Origin: Leeuwenhoekiella parthenopeia
Lineage (GTDB): Bacteria; Bacteroidota; Bacteroidia; Flavobacteriales; Flavobacteriaceae
Direction of reading: 5' to 3'
Assembly (NCBI RefSeq): GCF_020782115.1
Contig: NZ_JAJGMW010000007.1
Location: 1-64,000 of the forward strand
Length of the DNA stretch: 64,000 bases
The notes beneath the pieces are model-generated. The model saw only the letters and a program-made list of their open reading frames with translations. It was not told the origin of the DNA and searched no databases. The position numbers were made by a program, and so were the translations under genes. Each line of letters starts with the position of its first letter. The first letter of the stretch is position 1. Below, piece after piece: positions 56,707-64,000 of the stretch.

Positions 56707-58227
56707 ATGGATCAAACGGAAGCATTTAAAGAACACATCATTGCGGGCAACACCTTCAAGGGAGATTCGATCCCGGTTGGAGCGGCCATGTTAAACGGGC
56801 AAACCATTACCGGTGCTCTGGTTAAAATTCCACTTAAAACTATGAACCGTCATGGGTTGATCGCCGGTGCTACCGGTACCGGAAAAACGAAAACCCTGCA
56901 AGTGCTGGCCGAAAACCTATCGGAAAAAGGAGTACCCGTACTGCTGATGGATATGAAAGGGGACTTAAGCGGAATTGCCAAAGCAAGCCCCGGACATCCA
57001 AAAATTGACGAGCGGCACGAAAAAATAGGCCTGCCTTATGAAGCCAAAGATTTCCCGGTAGAGCTTTTGACCCTTTCGGAACAAAATGGGGTGCGGCTCC
57101 GGGCGACGGTGAGTGAATTTGGCCCTGTGCTATTTTCGCGAATTCTGGATGCTTCAGATGCTCAGGCGGGTATTATCGCCATCCTTTTTAAATATTGCGA
57201 CGACAAGAGCTTACCCCTTTTGGATCTTAATGACTTTAAAAAAGTGTTGCAATACGCCACAGATGAAGGCGGCGAGGAGATTCAGGAGCTGTATGGTCGT
57301 ATTTCAACCTCTTCAGCAGGTTCTATTCTGCGAAAAATTGTTCAGCTTGAACAGCAGGGAGCAGATGTCTTTTTTGGCGAAAAGTCTTTTGAAGTAAACG
57401 ATCTGTTGCGTCTCGATGAAAATGGAAGAGGAAAAATCAACATCATTCGGCTTACCGATATTCAGGATCGCCCGAAGCTGTTTTCAACATTTATGCTGAG
57501 TTTACTGGCTGAAATTTACAGTACCTTCCCCGAGCAGGGCGATAGCGAGCAGCCCGAACTGGTCATCTTTATTGACGAAGCCCACCTCATTTTTCAGGAA
57601 GCTTCTAAAGCTTTACACAGTCAGATAGAAAGTATTGTAAAACTCATCCGGTCTAAAGGCGTAGGTTTGTATTTTGTAACTCAAAATCCTACCGATGTTC
57701 CCGATGGAGTATTAAGTCAGTTAGGTTTAAAGATTCAGCACGCCCTGCGCGCCTTTACCGCAAAAGACCGTAAAGCGATAAAGCTTACTGCCGAAAACTA
57801 CCCCATTTCTGAATATTACGACACAACCGAAGTGCTCACATCTCTGGGTACGGGAGAAGCTCTGGTTTCTGCACTTGATGAAAAAGGACGCCCCACACCG
57901 CTTGCGGCTACTATGATGCGTGCGCCTATGTCGCGAATGGATATTTTGAGTCAGGGCGAAATTGACGATATCAACCGAAAATCAGCCTTAATACCTAAAT
58001 ACAACGACAGTATTGACCGCGAGAGCGCTTACGAAATCCTTAATGCCAAAATAAAAAAGGCGGAAACCGAGGAGGCTAAAGAAAAAGCCCGGGACGAGCG
58101 TGCAACAGTTAAACGCAGCAGCAGTCGTTCAAGTGGTAATACTACCGAAAAAGCCATTATTAAAGTACTCACCAGTGCCACTGTATTACGCGGTGTTCTG
58201 GGGATTTTAAACAAAATGATTAAATAA
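56707..58227 (+). CDS. HerA-like ATPase of the DUF853 family
   Basis: This 506-residue NTPase has Walker A GATGTGKT at 54-61 and Walker B LVIFIDEAHL, then a conserved VGLYFVTQNPTDVPDGVLSQLGLKIQHALRAFT segment that resembles the HerA/FtsK arginine-finger area. DUF853 proteins are cytoplasmic, of unknown substrate, and may act on DNA or nucleoprotein. The C-terminus is charged and low-complexity (RATVKRSSSRSSG). A lipoprotein gene follows after 17 bases. Confidence 0.92.
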   Translation: MDQTEAFKEHIIAGNTFKGDSIPVGAAMLNGQTITGALVKIPLKTMNRHGLIAGATGTGKTKTLQVLAENLSEKGVPVLLMDMKGDLSGIAKASPGHPKIDERHEKIGLPYEAKDFPVELLTLSEQNGVRLRATVSEFGPVLFSRILDASDAQAGIIAILFKYCDDKSLPLLDLNDFKKVLQYATDEGGEEIQELYGRISTSSAGSILRKIVQLEQQGADVFFGEKSFEVNDLLRLDENGRGKINIIRLTDIQDRPKLFSTFMLSLLAEIYSTFPEQGDSEQPELVIFIDEAHLIFQEASKALHSQIESIVKLIRSKGVGLYFVTQNPTDVPDGVLSQLGLKIQHALRAFTAKDRKAIKLTAENYPISEYYDTTEVLTSLGTGEALVSALDEKGRPTPLAATMMRAPMSRMDILSQGEIDDINRKSALIPKYNDSIDRESAYEILNAKIKKAETEEAKEKARDERATVKRSSSRSSGNTTEKAIIKVLTSATVLRGVLGILNKMIK

Positions 58228-58244
58228 AACACATAGCCTATTTT

Positions 58245-58790
58245 ATGAAAAAAATCCTTTTAGCCGGTCTATTTGCCGGTATGTTAGTTACTTCTTGCTC
58301 TAAAGAAAATCCGTTTCAGGTGACTGCGACTCAGGTGGGACCTTTGACTAAAGAAACTCCGGTAAGCGATCTGAAAACTGTTTTTGCAAATGACAGTGTG
58401 GTAGATCAAAACAGCGGACTCAGCGAAGAACTTAACATTAATGCTATTGAAATCTATGAAAAAGGTGGAAAACAGCTTTTGAGTCTTATGCCCGTTAAGG
58501 AAGGGGAGCCAAAAACCATAAGAACCGTTCAGATCTTTGACCCCAGATATACTACTGAGGCCGGTATTAACCTCAACTCTACCTTTAAAGACCTTACTGA
58601 CGCTTACGAGATTTCGCGGATAGAAACACTCATAAGCAGTGTGGTGGTATTTGTAGATGACATCAACGCGTATTTCACCATTGATCGTAAAGAGCTTCAG
58701 GGCGAACTGCGCTTTGATATGGAAGCTAAAGTTACCGAAGCTGAAATACCCGATGCGGCAAAAATCAAATACTTTATGATAGGCTGGTAA
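58245..58790 (+). CDS. Conserved lipoprotein of unknown function
   Basis: This 181-residue protein has a lipobox MLVTSC (Cys18) and a beta-rich mature part with ISRIETLISSVVVFVDDINAYFTIDRKEL. I recognise no named family. It lies directly after the HerA-like gene, so the two may be co-transcribed, although their compartments differ. Confidence 0.8.
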   Translation: MKKILLAGLFAGMLVTSCSKENPFQVTATQVGPLTKETPVSDLKTVFANDSVVDQNSGLSEELNINAIEIYEKGGKQLLSLMPVKEGEPKTIRTVQIFDPRYTTEAGINLNSTFKDLTDAYEISRIETLISSVVVFVDDINAYFTIDRKELQGELRFDMEAKVTEAEIPDAAKIKYFMIGW

Positions 58791-58817
58791 TATTCAGCCT
58801 TTTTAAAAATTAAAGCA

Positions 58818-59183
58818 GTGAGCACCTATTTCATTCAGAAAAAACCTTTTGTAGTACCTACTGATGACGGCAAGTACATTGGCGAACATTTTGGCAAAGC
58901 CAGCACGGGTCAGAGTGATCTGAGTATTGCCCATATGGTTGCCCCGCCACATTGGAGTGAACCTTTTCAAACTCCCGAGTTTGACGAGTACACCTTCATT
59001 ATTAGTGGCCAGAAGCAGTTTGAGATAAACGGCGAGCAACTCACACTACGGGCAGGAGAATCCATCCAAATTAAGGCCGGGACCCGGGTGCGTTACAGCA
59101 ATCCTTTTGATGCGCCCTGCACCTATATTTCGGTATGTAAGTCTGCCTTCGATTTTGAAAAAGTAAATCGTGAAGCCGAATAA
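58818..59183 (+). CDS. Cupin-domain protein
   Basis: This 121-residue protein begins with GTG at 58818 and has a single cupin barrel. The first motif is around PPHWSEPFQTPEFDEYTFIISG and the second around LRAGESIQIKAGTRVRYSNPF. The likely metal ligands His and Glu of the first motif are present. The substrate is unknown; small cupins may be sensors or enzymes. Confidence 0.85.
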   Translation: MSTYFIQKKPFVVPTDDGKYIGEHFGKASTGQSDLSIAHMVAPPHWSEPFQTPEFDEYTFIISGQKQFEINGEQLTLRAGESIQIKAGTRVRYSNPFDAPCTYISVCKSAFDFEKVNREAE

Positions 59184-59196
59184 TGATTAATCCAGT

Positions 59197-59229
59197 TTTA
59201 TAATTTACTATCACGCAGTAATTTATAAA
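59197..59229. other. AT-rich dyad downstream of the cupin gene
   Basis: A 13-base inverted repeat with one mismatch (59197-59209 with 59217-59229) could form a hairpin of A-T pairs. No T run follows, so it is a doubtful terminator. Confidence 0.3.
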
Positions 59230-59321
59230 TATGTATTAATTGTTGCTTAAAGGCTCGTTAATCTACATGAAGCTCTGCGCCTATTCCAGTACTTTAGCTC
59301 CATAACCAATATTTTAAAATT

Positions 59322-59525
59322 ATGATCAAGATATTAGCAATCATCATGGTAATAGGTGGAGCGATCGCGCTAGTAGCCGGAGTGATGGGCATTTTTGGAA
59401 GTTTAAGCACAGGATTAAGCCCCTGGGCTCTCGCTATTTTGGGTGGTATATTTTTCCTTTCGGGGATATCTCTGCTTAAATACCGAAAAGATACTGATGT
59501 AATTGAATCTGAAAGCAAGAAGTAA
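59322..59525 (+). CDS. Small two-helix membrane protein
   Basis: This 67-residue protein has two glycine-rich membrane helices (about 3-25 and 33-50) and a short charged tail (YRKDTDVIESESKK). I do not recognise a family. Coding is supported by the charge pattern, a clean start and a terminator hairpin shortly after its end. Confidence 0.65.
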   Translation: MIKILAIIMVIGGAIALVAGVMGIFGSLSTGLSPWALAILGGIFFLSGISLLKYRKDTDVIESESKK

Positions 59526-59540
59526 CAACCTGCTTAATCG

Positions 59541-59573
59541 TATATTTGCCCTCCCAAACAGGAGGGCTTTTTT
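59541..59573 (+). promoter_or_regulatory. -7 box, terminator hairpin and ribosome site overlapping before the hydrolase
   Basis: TATATTTG (59541-59548) is a perfect -7 box. GCCCTCC (59548-59554) pairs with GGAGGGC (59561-59567), followed by six T, giving a terminator for the upstream gene. The right arm contains AGGAGG, about 8 bases before the ATG at 59574, a good Shine-Dalgarno match that the hairpin would hide in read-through RNA. Confidence 0.55.
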
Positions 59574-60413
59574 ATGCAAAAACTTTTCAAAAAACTCTTA
59601 GTAGGATCTTTAGGATTTTATATTAATACGCTGGCTTACTTAAGTCCGCGTGCTTCTGCCAGAAAAGCCTTTCGCGTTTTTAGCAAACCCCGTCAGGGAA
59701 AAATAGGACCGCATCATCAGGATTTTTTAGACTCTAACCTGGAGCCCAAACTTGAAGTTGCAGGGCTCTCCATTCAACCCTACAGGTGGAAAGGAACCGG
59801 AAAAACCATCGTGTTAGTACACGGCTGGGAAAGTCATTCGCATCGTTGGAAGGAAATGATTTTCAGACTCCAAAAAGAAAATTACAACATCATTGCCTTT
59901 GACGCACCCGCTCACGGGTATAGTGATGGCAAATATTTATATGTTCCTATCTACAGTAAGGTTCTTGATCAGGTTATTGCCATCTATCAACCGGCATTCC
60001 TGATAGGCCATTCAATGGGTGGTATGACCGTTTTGTATAATCAGGCGCAGGATTCAGCAACACGAATGGAGAAACTGGTCATCTTAGGCGCTCCTGATAA
60101 ACTGGAAAGCCTGGTTGATCAATACCGGGCTATTTTAGGTCTTAATCAGAAAGCCATTGATGCCCTGGAAGCGTTTTTCAAGAGACGCTTCAATTTTAAG
60201 ACTAAAGATTTTTCTTCTTCCGTATTCGCGAAAAAAATACAGACTCCTACCCTGCTTATTCACGACAAGGAAGATACCATTACTCCTGCTTCAGGCTCCC
60301 GGGCGATTCATATAGCACTGAAAAATTCAGAATATATTGAAACCGAAGGACTCAATCACAGCTTGTATGATCGTGAAGTCAATGAGAAAATAATAACTTT
60401 CCTATCTAAATAG
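59574..60413 (+). CDS. Alpha/beta hydrolase
   Basis: This 279-residue enzyme has the oxyanion-side LVHGWESHSHRW, the nucleophile elbow GHSMGG with Ser147, an acid in LLIHDKEDTITP and the catalytic His in GLNHSLYD. The N-terminus (GSLGFYINTLAYLSP) may be membrane-associated. Substrate is unknown. The next gene starts 10 bases later. Confidence 0.9.
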   Translation: MQKLFKKLLVGSLGFYINTLAYLSPRASARKAFRVFSKPRQGKIGPHHQDFLDSNLEPKLEVAGLSIQPYRWKGTGKTIVLVHGWESHSHRWKEMIFRLQKENYNIIAFDAPAHGYSDGKYLYVPIYSKVLDQVIAIYQPAFLIGHSMGGMTVLYNQAQDSATRMEKLVILGAPDKLESLVDQYRAILGLNQKAIDALEAFFKRRFNFKTKDFSSSVFAKKIQTPTLLIHDKEDTITPASGSRAIHIALKNSEYIETEGLNHSLYDREVNEKIITFLSK

Positions 60414-60423
60414 AACAATTCTT

Positions 60424-61224
60424 ATGCCCGGCGAAACACCTACACGTATCAACAAATACCTCAGCGAACTCGGATTCTGCTCACGCAGGGAAGCCGATAA
60501 GCTTATCGATGCCGGACGCATTACCATAAATGGCGCTGTACCCGAAATGGGCACAAAAGTTACGACAGCAGACGAGATTCGCGTAGACGGAAAACTGGTT
60601 GTGCAGGAGAAAGACAAACCGGTTTACCTTATTTTCAACAAACCGGTAGGGATTGTGTGCACCACAGACACACGGGTTGAAAAGGACAACATCATTGATT
60701 TTATCAATTACCCCACCCGCATTTTTCCGGTTGGCCGACTCGATAAAGCCAGTGAAGGTCTTATTTTCTTAACCAATGACGGGGATATCGTCAATAAAAT
60801 TCTGCGTGCCCGTAACAATCACGATAAAGAGTATATCGTTGAAGTTGATAAACCGGTTACCGCATCGTTTGTAACGCGTATGTCAGACGGCCTGCCCATA
60901 CTCGATACCATCACCCGTAAATGCGAGGTAGAGCAACTGGGCAAAAACCGGTTTAAGATTGTCCTCACTCAGGGACTTAACCGTCAGATACGCCGTATGT
61001 GCGAGTATCTCGGCTACGAGGTAACCCGCCTTAAACGCGTGCGTATAATGAATATTCATCTGGATGTTGCAGTGGGCAAATACCGGCAATTTACCCCGGC
61101 CGAACTTGCTGAACTCAACAGGCTTCTGGAAGGCAGTTCTAAAACCTATCTTGATCAGCAGGGTGAAGCTTCGGCACAGAAGGGCTTTATCCCTTCCGGA
61201 CCCAGAAGGCGCAGAAAGGAGTAG
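60424..61224 (+). CDS. rluF: 23S rRNA pseudouridine synthase RluF
   Basis: This 266-residue enzyme modifies 23S rRNA near position 2604. It has an N-terminal S4 RNA-binding domain (RINKYLSELGFCSRREADKLI) and the catalytic Asp107 in PVGRLDKASEGLIFLTNDG. NHDKEYIVEVDKP and QGLNRQIRRMCEYLGYEVTRLKR are typical of RluF rather than RluB or RsuA. A charged tail (GPRRRRKE) ends the protein. Confidence 0.9.
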   Translation: MPGETPTRINKYLSELGFCSRREADKLIDAGRITINGAVPEMGTKVTTADEIRVDGKLVVQEKDKPVYLIFNKPVGIVCTTDTRVEKDNIIDFINYPTRIFPVGRLDKASEGLIFLTNDGDIVNKILRARNNHDKEYIVEVDKPVTASFVTRMSDGLPILDTITRKCEVEQLGKNRFKIVLTQGLNRQIRRMCEYLGYEVTRLKRVRIMNIHLDVAVGKYRQFTPAELAELNRLLEGSSKTYLDQQGEASAQKGFIPSGPRRRRKE

Positions 61225-61317
61225 TGATTTCCTTCAGTTTATAAACCTGTGTTAATCCTATCCTGCAACTCGTAAATTCCCACTAATTTTAAAGAAATCA
61301 CTTTAGAATTATTGAGT

Positions 61318-61563
61318 ATGGCAGATGAGAGACCTTCCGTTAAAAATGAAGACCAGTATGAGGCGCTAAGAGAGCAGGGTTATAGCAAAGAAAAGTCTGC
61401 TCGTATTGCCAACACCCCAAACGCGGGTAAAAAAGGAGGCAAAGCCAAAGACTACGAGGACCGAACCAAAGAAGAACTATACAAACAAGCTCAGGAAGTA
61501 GGCATTGAAGGCCGCTCGAAGATGAGCAAAAGCGAACTTATTGAAGCGCTGCGCAATAACTAA
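61318..61563 (+). CDS. Small SAP/Rho_N-type helical protein
   Basis: This 81-residue basic protein is read from the ATG at 61318. The first half, [24 protein letters not shown], resembles small stress-related proteins. The second half, [29 protein letters not shown], is a Rho_N/SAP-like helix pair that usually binds nucleic acid. The protein is far too short to be a termination factor. Role unknown. Confidence 0.8.
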   Translation: MADERPSVKNEDQYEALREQGYSKEKSARIANTPNAGKKGGKAKDYEDRTKEELYKQAQEVGIEGRSKMSKSELIEALRNN

Positions 61564-61583
61564 AACAACCAAAACACCAACCA

Positions 61584-62003
61584 ATGCCCGCACCTTTTCA
61601 CCTGGCTATTCCTGTTGATGATGTACAGAAAGCCCGAATTTTCTATAGAGACACCTTAGAACTAACCGAAGGTCGCAGCAGCGATCACTGGGTTGATTTT
61701 GATTTCTTTGGTCACCAGCTGGTGATTCATTACAAACCCAAAAGTGCTCAGGATGACGTACATCACAATTCGGTTGACGGCAAGGAAGTCCCTGTGCCGC
61801 ACTTTGGCGTTGTGCTCGCCTGGGATGATTTTCATCAGTTTGCAGAAAAGCTGAAGCAAAAAAATATTGAGTTTGTAATTGAACCGTACATTCGATTTGA
61901 AGGTTTACCCGGAGAACAGGCTACCCTGTTCTTTTATGATCCCTGCGGAAACGCTCTGGAATTTAAGAGCTTTAAAGACATCTCTCAACTTTTCGCCAAA
62001 TGA
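61584..62003 (+). CDS. VOC-superfamily (glyoxalase/dioxygenase-fold) protein
   Basis: This 139-residue protein has the paired beta-alpha-beta fold of VOC proteins: [22 protein letters not shown] at the start and [17 protein letters not shown] near the end. Metal ligands His (in FHLAIP) and Glu (in NALEFK) are in place. Substrate is unknown. Its stop overlaps the start of the next gene in ATGA. Confidence 0.9.
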   Translation: MPAPFHLAIPVDDVQKARIFYRDTLELTEGRSSDHWVDFDFFGHQLVIHYKPKSAQDDVHHNSVDGKEVPVPHFGVVLAWDDFHQFAEKLKQKNIEFVIEPYIRFEGLPGEQATLFFYDPCGNALEFKSFKDISQLFAK

Positions 62004-63061
62004 ACAGACTCAAACCCGAACTGGTAAGGCAACTCTTCTTAATACTGCTCATTTTATTTCTTTCGGTATTAATTATTGAAGAAATGACCCCGTATTTATC
62101 GGGAGTTTTGGGAGCCATTACCTTGTATGTTCTTTTGACCAAAAGTGTAGAACGACTTATTAATAGAGGCTGGAAAGCGGGCTATGCTGCCGGTTTGGCT
62201 ATGCTGGGCTCATTTTTAGTGATATTAGTACCCATCGGGTTAACCGTGATGATGCTTACTAATAAAATAGGCAAGGCGGTAAACAATTCAGAGCGCGTTA
62301 TTGAGGTCATTAAAGATCAAATAGGGATTTGGGAAGCAGACCTAGGCTTCAAAGTGAGTGAATCTATTGACACCAACTCTATAACCAGCTGGGTTTCGAC
62401 CAACTTACAAAATCTGGCGGGAGGTACCTTTAATGTGTTCATCGCAGTGGGTATTATGTATTTCATTCTGTATTATATGTTGGTCAATCGCGAAAAACTT
62501 CATAACTATCTTTACGCGTTTATTCCACTTGGTAAAGACAACATAAAACGTATAGGCGAAGAAAGCCAGGCCATGGTAAAAAGTAATGCTATAGGCATTC
62601 CTCTTGTAGCCTTGGCTCAGGGAATTGTAGCGCTGATTGGCTTTTTTATATTCGGAGTACCTGATCCCTTTTTCTGGTTTGTTATTACGGCGATAGGAAG
62701 TATGATTCCCTTTGTAGGAACCTTGCTGGGTATTGTACCGGTTGTAATTTTATTGGTTGCCAGCGGCAATAATCTGCAAGCTTTGGGGATTGGCATCTAT
62801 GGGCTGGTCGTTGTAGGCTCTACAGACAATCTGATACGCCTTTATGTTTTAGAGCGACTTGCTAACGTACATCCACTGGTAACATTAATAGGGGTAATCG
62901 TAGGGGTTCCTCTTTTTGGATTTATCGGGTTAATCTTTGGACCGTTACTCATTAGCCTGTTTTTGCTGATTGTGAAAATTTACAAGCAGGAATACGGAGA
63001 TCCCGATACCTTACTCGAACAACACCAGGAAGAGCATGTTTCAGAAAATACCACAGACTGA
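62000..63061 (+). CDS. AI-2E-family (PerM-type) permease
   Basis: This 353-residue protein has about seven membrane helices and the family segments [44 protein letters not shown] and [24 protein letters not shown]. Members export small molecules or ions; the autoinducer name is historical and not evidence of quorum sensing. It overlaps the genes on both sides (4 and 26 bases), which suggests one transcript. Confidence 0.92.
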   Translation: MNRLKPELVRQLFLILLILFLSVLIIEEMTPYLSGVLGAITLYVLLTKSVERLINRGWKAGYAAGLAMLGSFLVILVPIGLTVMMLTNKIGKAVNNSERVIEVIKDQIGIWEADLGFKVSESIDTNSITSWVSTNLQNLAGGTFNVFIAVGIMYFILYYMLVNREKLHNYLYAFIPLGKDNIKRIGEESQAMVKSNAIGIPLVALAQGIVALIGFFIFGVPDPFFWFVITAIGSMIPFVGTLLGIVPVVILLVASGNNLQALGIGIYGLVVVGSTDNLIRLYVLERLANVHPLVTLIGVIVGVPLFGFIGLIFGPLLISLFLLIVKIYKQEYGDPDTLLEQHQEEHVSENTTD

Positions 63062-63516
63062 ATTTCCACCAAAAGATAAACCGGTACTTATCTGGGACGG
63101 TAAGTGCGGGTTCTGCAAGTATTGGGTAACCCGTTGGCAAAACATGACGGGAGATTCTATCGAATACCGAACCTTTCAGCAGGCTGCAGCAGATTTTCCT
63201 GACATTCCTTTAAAAGAATTTAAAAAAGCAAGTCGTCTTATTGAAACGGAAGGCTCTGTTTATGCCGGCCCTGACTCCGCTTACCGTAGTTATGATTATT
63301 CTTCCAAAAAAAGAGTATCCCTATCATCGCTGGTACACACAAAATGCAACTTTCAGAAAGCTTAGCGATCACGGTTATAATTTTATAGCGAAGCACAGAC
63401 CGGCAATGTTTAAATTGACCAAAATGATGTTTGGCAGCGATCCTTTAAACTTTAGACCCTATTGGCTTATGTATATTCTGGGTATAATTGGGCTCTTTTT
63501 TGTGGTTTTTCAATAA
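63036..63516 (+). pseudogene. DCC1/DUF393-family protein, split by a frameshift at an A7 run
   Basis: The first frame (from 63036) holds the family motif LIWDGKCGFCKYWV with its CxxC pair, and ends at 63365. The matching second half (YPYHRWYTQNATFRKLSDHGYNFIAKHRP and a C-terminal membrane helix) is in another frame, ending at 63516. Removing one A from the seven-A run at 63306-63312 joins the two. DCC1-type proteins are predicted thiol-disulphide oxidoreductases. Sequencing error, mutation, or slippage by polymerase at A7 are all possible. Confidence 0.85.
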
Positions 63517-63574
63517 ATTGCCTATTCATTTTAATTCATGCTGAAAATTTCAGCCTAAAATTTAAGAGATCTTT

Positions 63575-64000
63575 ATGGCAATACTGGGCGTTGATGTAGG
63601 AGGTTCAGGCATCAAAGGGGTACCTGTTAATTTAACTAAAGAAGAATATCTAGGGGAGCGTTTCCGGCTTGACACGCCCGTTCCACGCGAACCCAAAGCA
63701 ATGGTTGAGACTATTGCACAAGTGGTAAAACACTGGGACTGGAAAGGTCCTGTAGGTGTGGGTTTCCCCACCGTTATCCACAAAGGAAAAGCATTAGAAC
63801 ACGGAAATCTAGACAAATCCTGGCTGGGTGTTCAGGTTGATGATATGATCTCGCAACGCATAGGTCTCCCGGTAAATGTGATGAATGATGCAGATGCGGC
63901 AGGCCTTGCCGAAATGGAATTTGGCGTGGGAAAAGGCGTAAAAGGTCTTGTTGTTGTCGTCACTATTGGAACCGGTATAGGCAGTGGCGTGTTTTTTAAC
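63575..64000 (+). CDS. ppgK: Polyphosphate-glucokinase-like ROK kinase (cut by window edge)
   Basis: The first 142 codons are visible from the ATG at 63575. The ROK-family ATP-binding start ILGVDVGGSGIKG, then VGVGFPTVIHKGK, VNVMNDADAAGLAEMEFG and TIGTGIGSGVF are typical of polyphosphate glucokinase, which phosphorylates glucose using polyphosphate or ATP. A 15-base palindrome (63540-63554) lies just upstream. The gene symbol is likely but rests on an incomplete sequence. Confidence 0.85.
   Translation, partial: MAILGVDVGGSGIKGVPVNLTKEEYLGERFRLDTPVPREPKAMVETIAQVVKHWDWKGPVGVGFPTVIHKGKALEHGNLDKSWLGVQVDDMISQRIGLPVNVMNDADAAGLAEMEFGVGKGVKGLVVVVTIGTGIGSGVFFN

Noticed and set aside
62000-63061. Quorum-sensing autoinducer exporter
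   Set aside because: The family name is historical; no luxS or signalling genes are nearby, so only a general permease call is made.

Overview
The window looks like chromosomal DNA from a marine-type member of the Flavobacteriaceae (Bacteroidota). The evidence is two SusC/SusD pairs, an ECF sigma/FecR regulatory pair, a Rho factor with a long disordered asparagine-rich insert, a fused SecDF, families typical of the group (DUF4293, DUF3667, DUF2911, DUF6588), and repeated promoter boxes of the Bacteroidota form TAnnTTTG. The genus cannot be fixed from the sequence alone.

Layout. 1-127 is the edge of an insertion sequence, probably IS256-like. 403-10992 is an accessory uptake island: ECF sigma factor, FecR anti-sigma, SusC with an STN signalling domain, SusD, a large unrecognised lipoprotein, a di-haem peroxidase lipoprotein and an outer-membrane porin. 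11105-18424 is a small polysaccharide-utilisation locus, with SusD/SusC facing away from a GH2 glycosidase. 18419-20323 is an orphan TPR histidine kinase. 20416-29968 carries housekeeping and signalling genes: apt, an M56/BlaI sensor-repressor pair, the c-di-AMP synthase cdaA, an MsbA-like ABC exporter, truA and a phosphoesterase. 30072-34604 holds rho, rpsT, two tRNA-Glu genes and proS. 34736-37450 has a very biased Gly/Trp/Tyr plus Ser/Arg lipoprotein followed by a FadL-like barrel. 37611-42536 is a run of folE, cysS, yidD, lgt, a DUF192 lipoprotein and a frameshifted glutaminase. 42615-55037 holds secDF, a class II (B12) ribonucleotide reductase, mdh, a DUF6588 barrel, gyrB and asnB. 55284-64000 holds a DUF2911 protein, queE, a HerA-like ATPase, several small proteins, an alpha/beta hydrolase, rluF, an AI-2E-type permease, a frameshifted DCC1-type protein and the start of a polyphosphate-glucokinase-like gene.

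How the parts work together. The first island reads as a cell-surface-signalling system: cargo binding at the STN-bearing SusC would signal through FecR to the sigma factor, which would switch on uptake plus a periplasmic haem redox enzyme. The second locus binds and imports a glycan and trims it with the GH2 enzyme. The rest is mostly core genome, with clean bidirectional hairpin terminators between convergent genes.

The best candidates for something little described are the sigma-to-porin island with its unknown lipoprotein and peroxidase, the M56 sensor fused to a hendecad-repeat helix and a SusC-plug-like tail, and the Gly/Trp/Tyr lipoprotein. Two coding regions (glsA and the DCC1-type gene) are broken by short indels and should be checked against reads.
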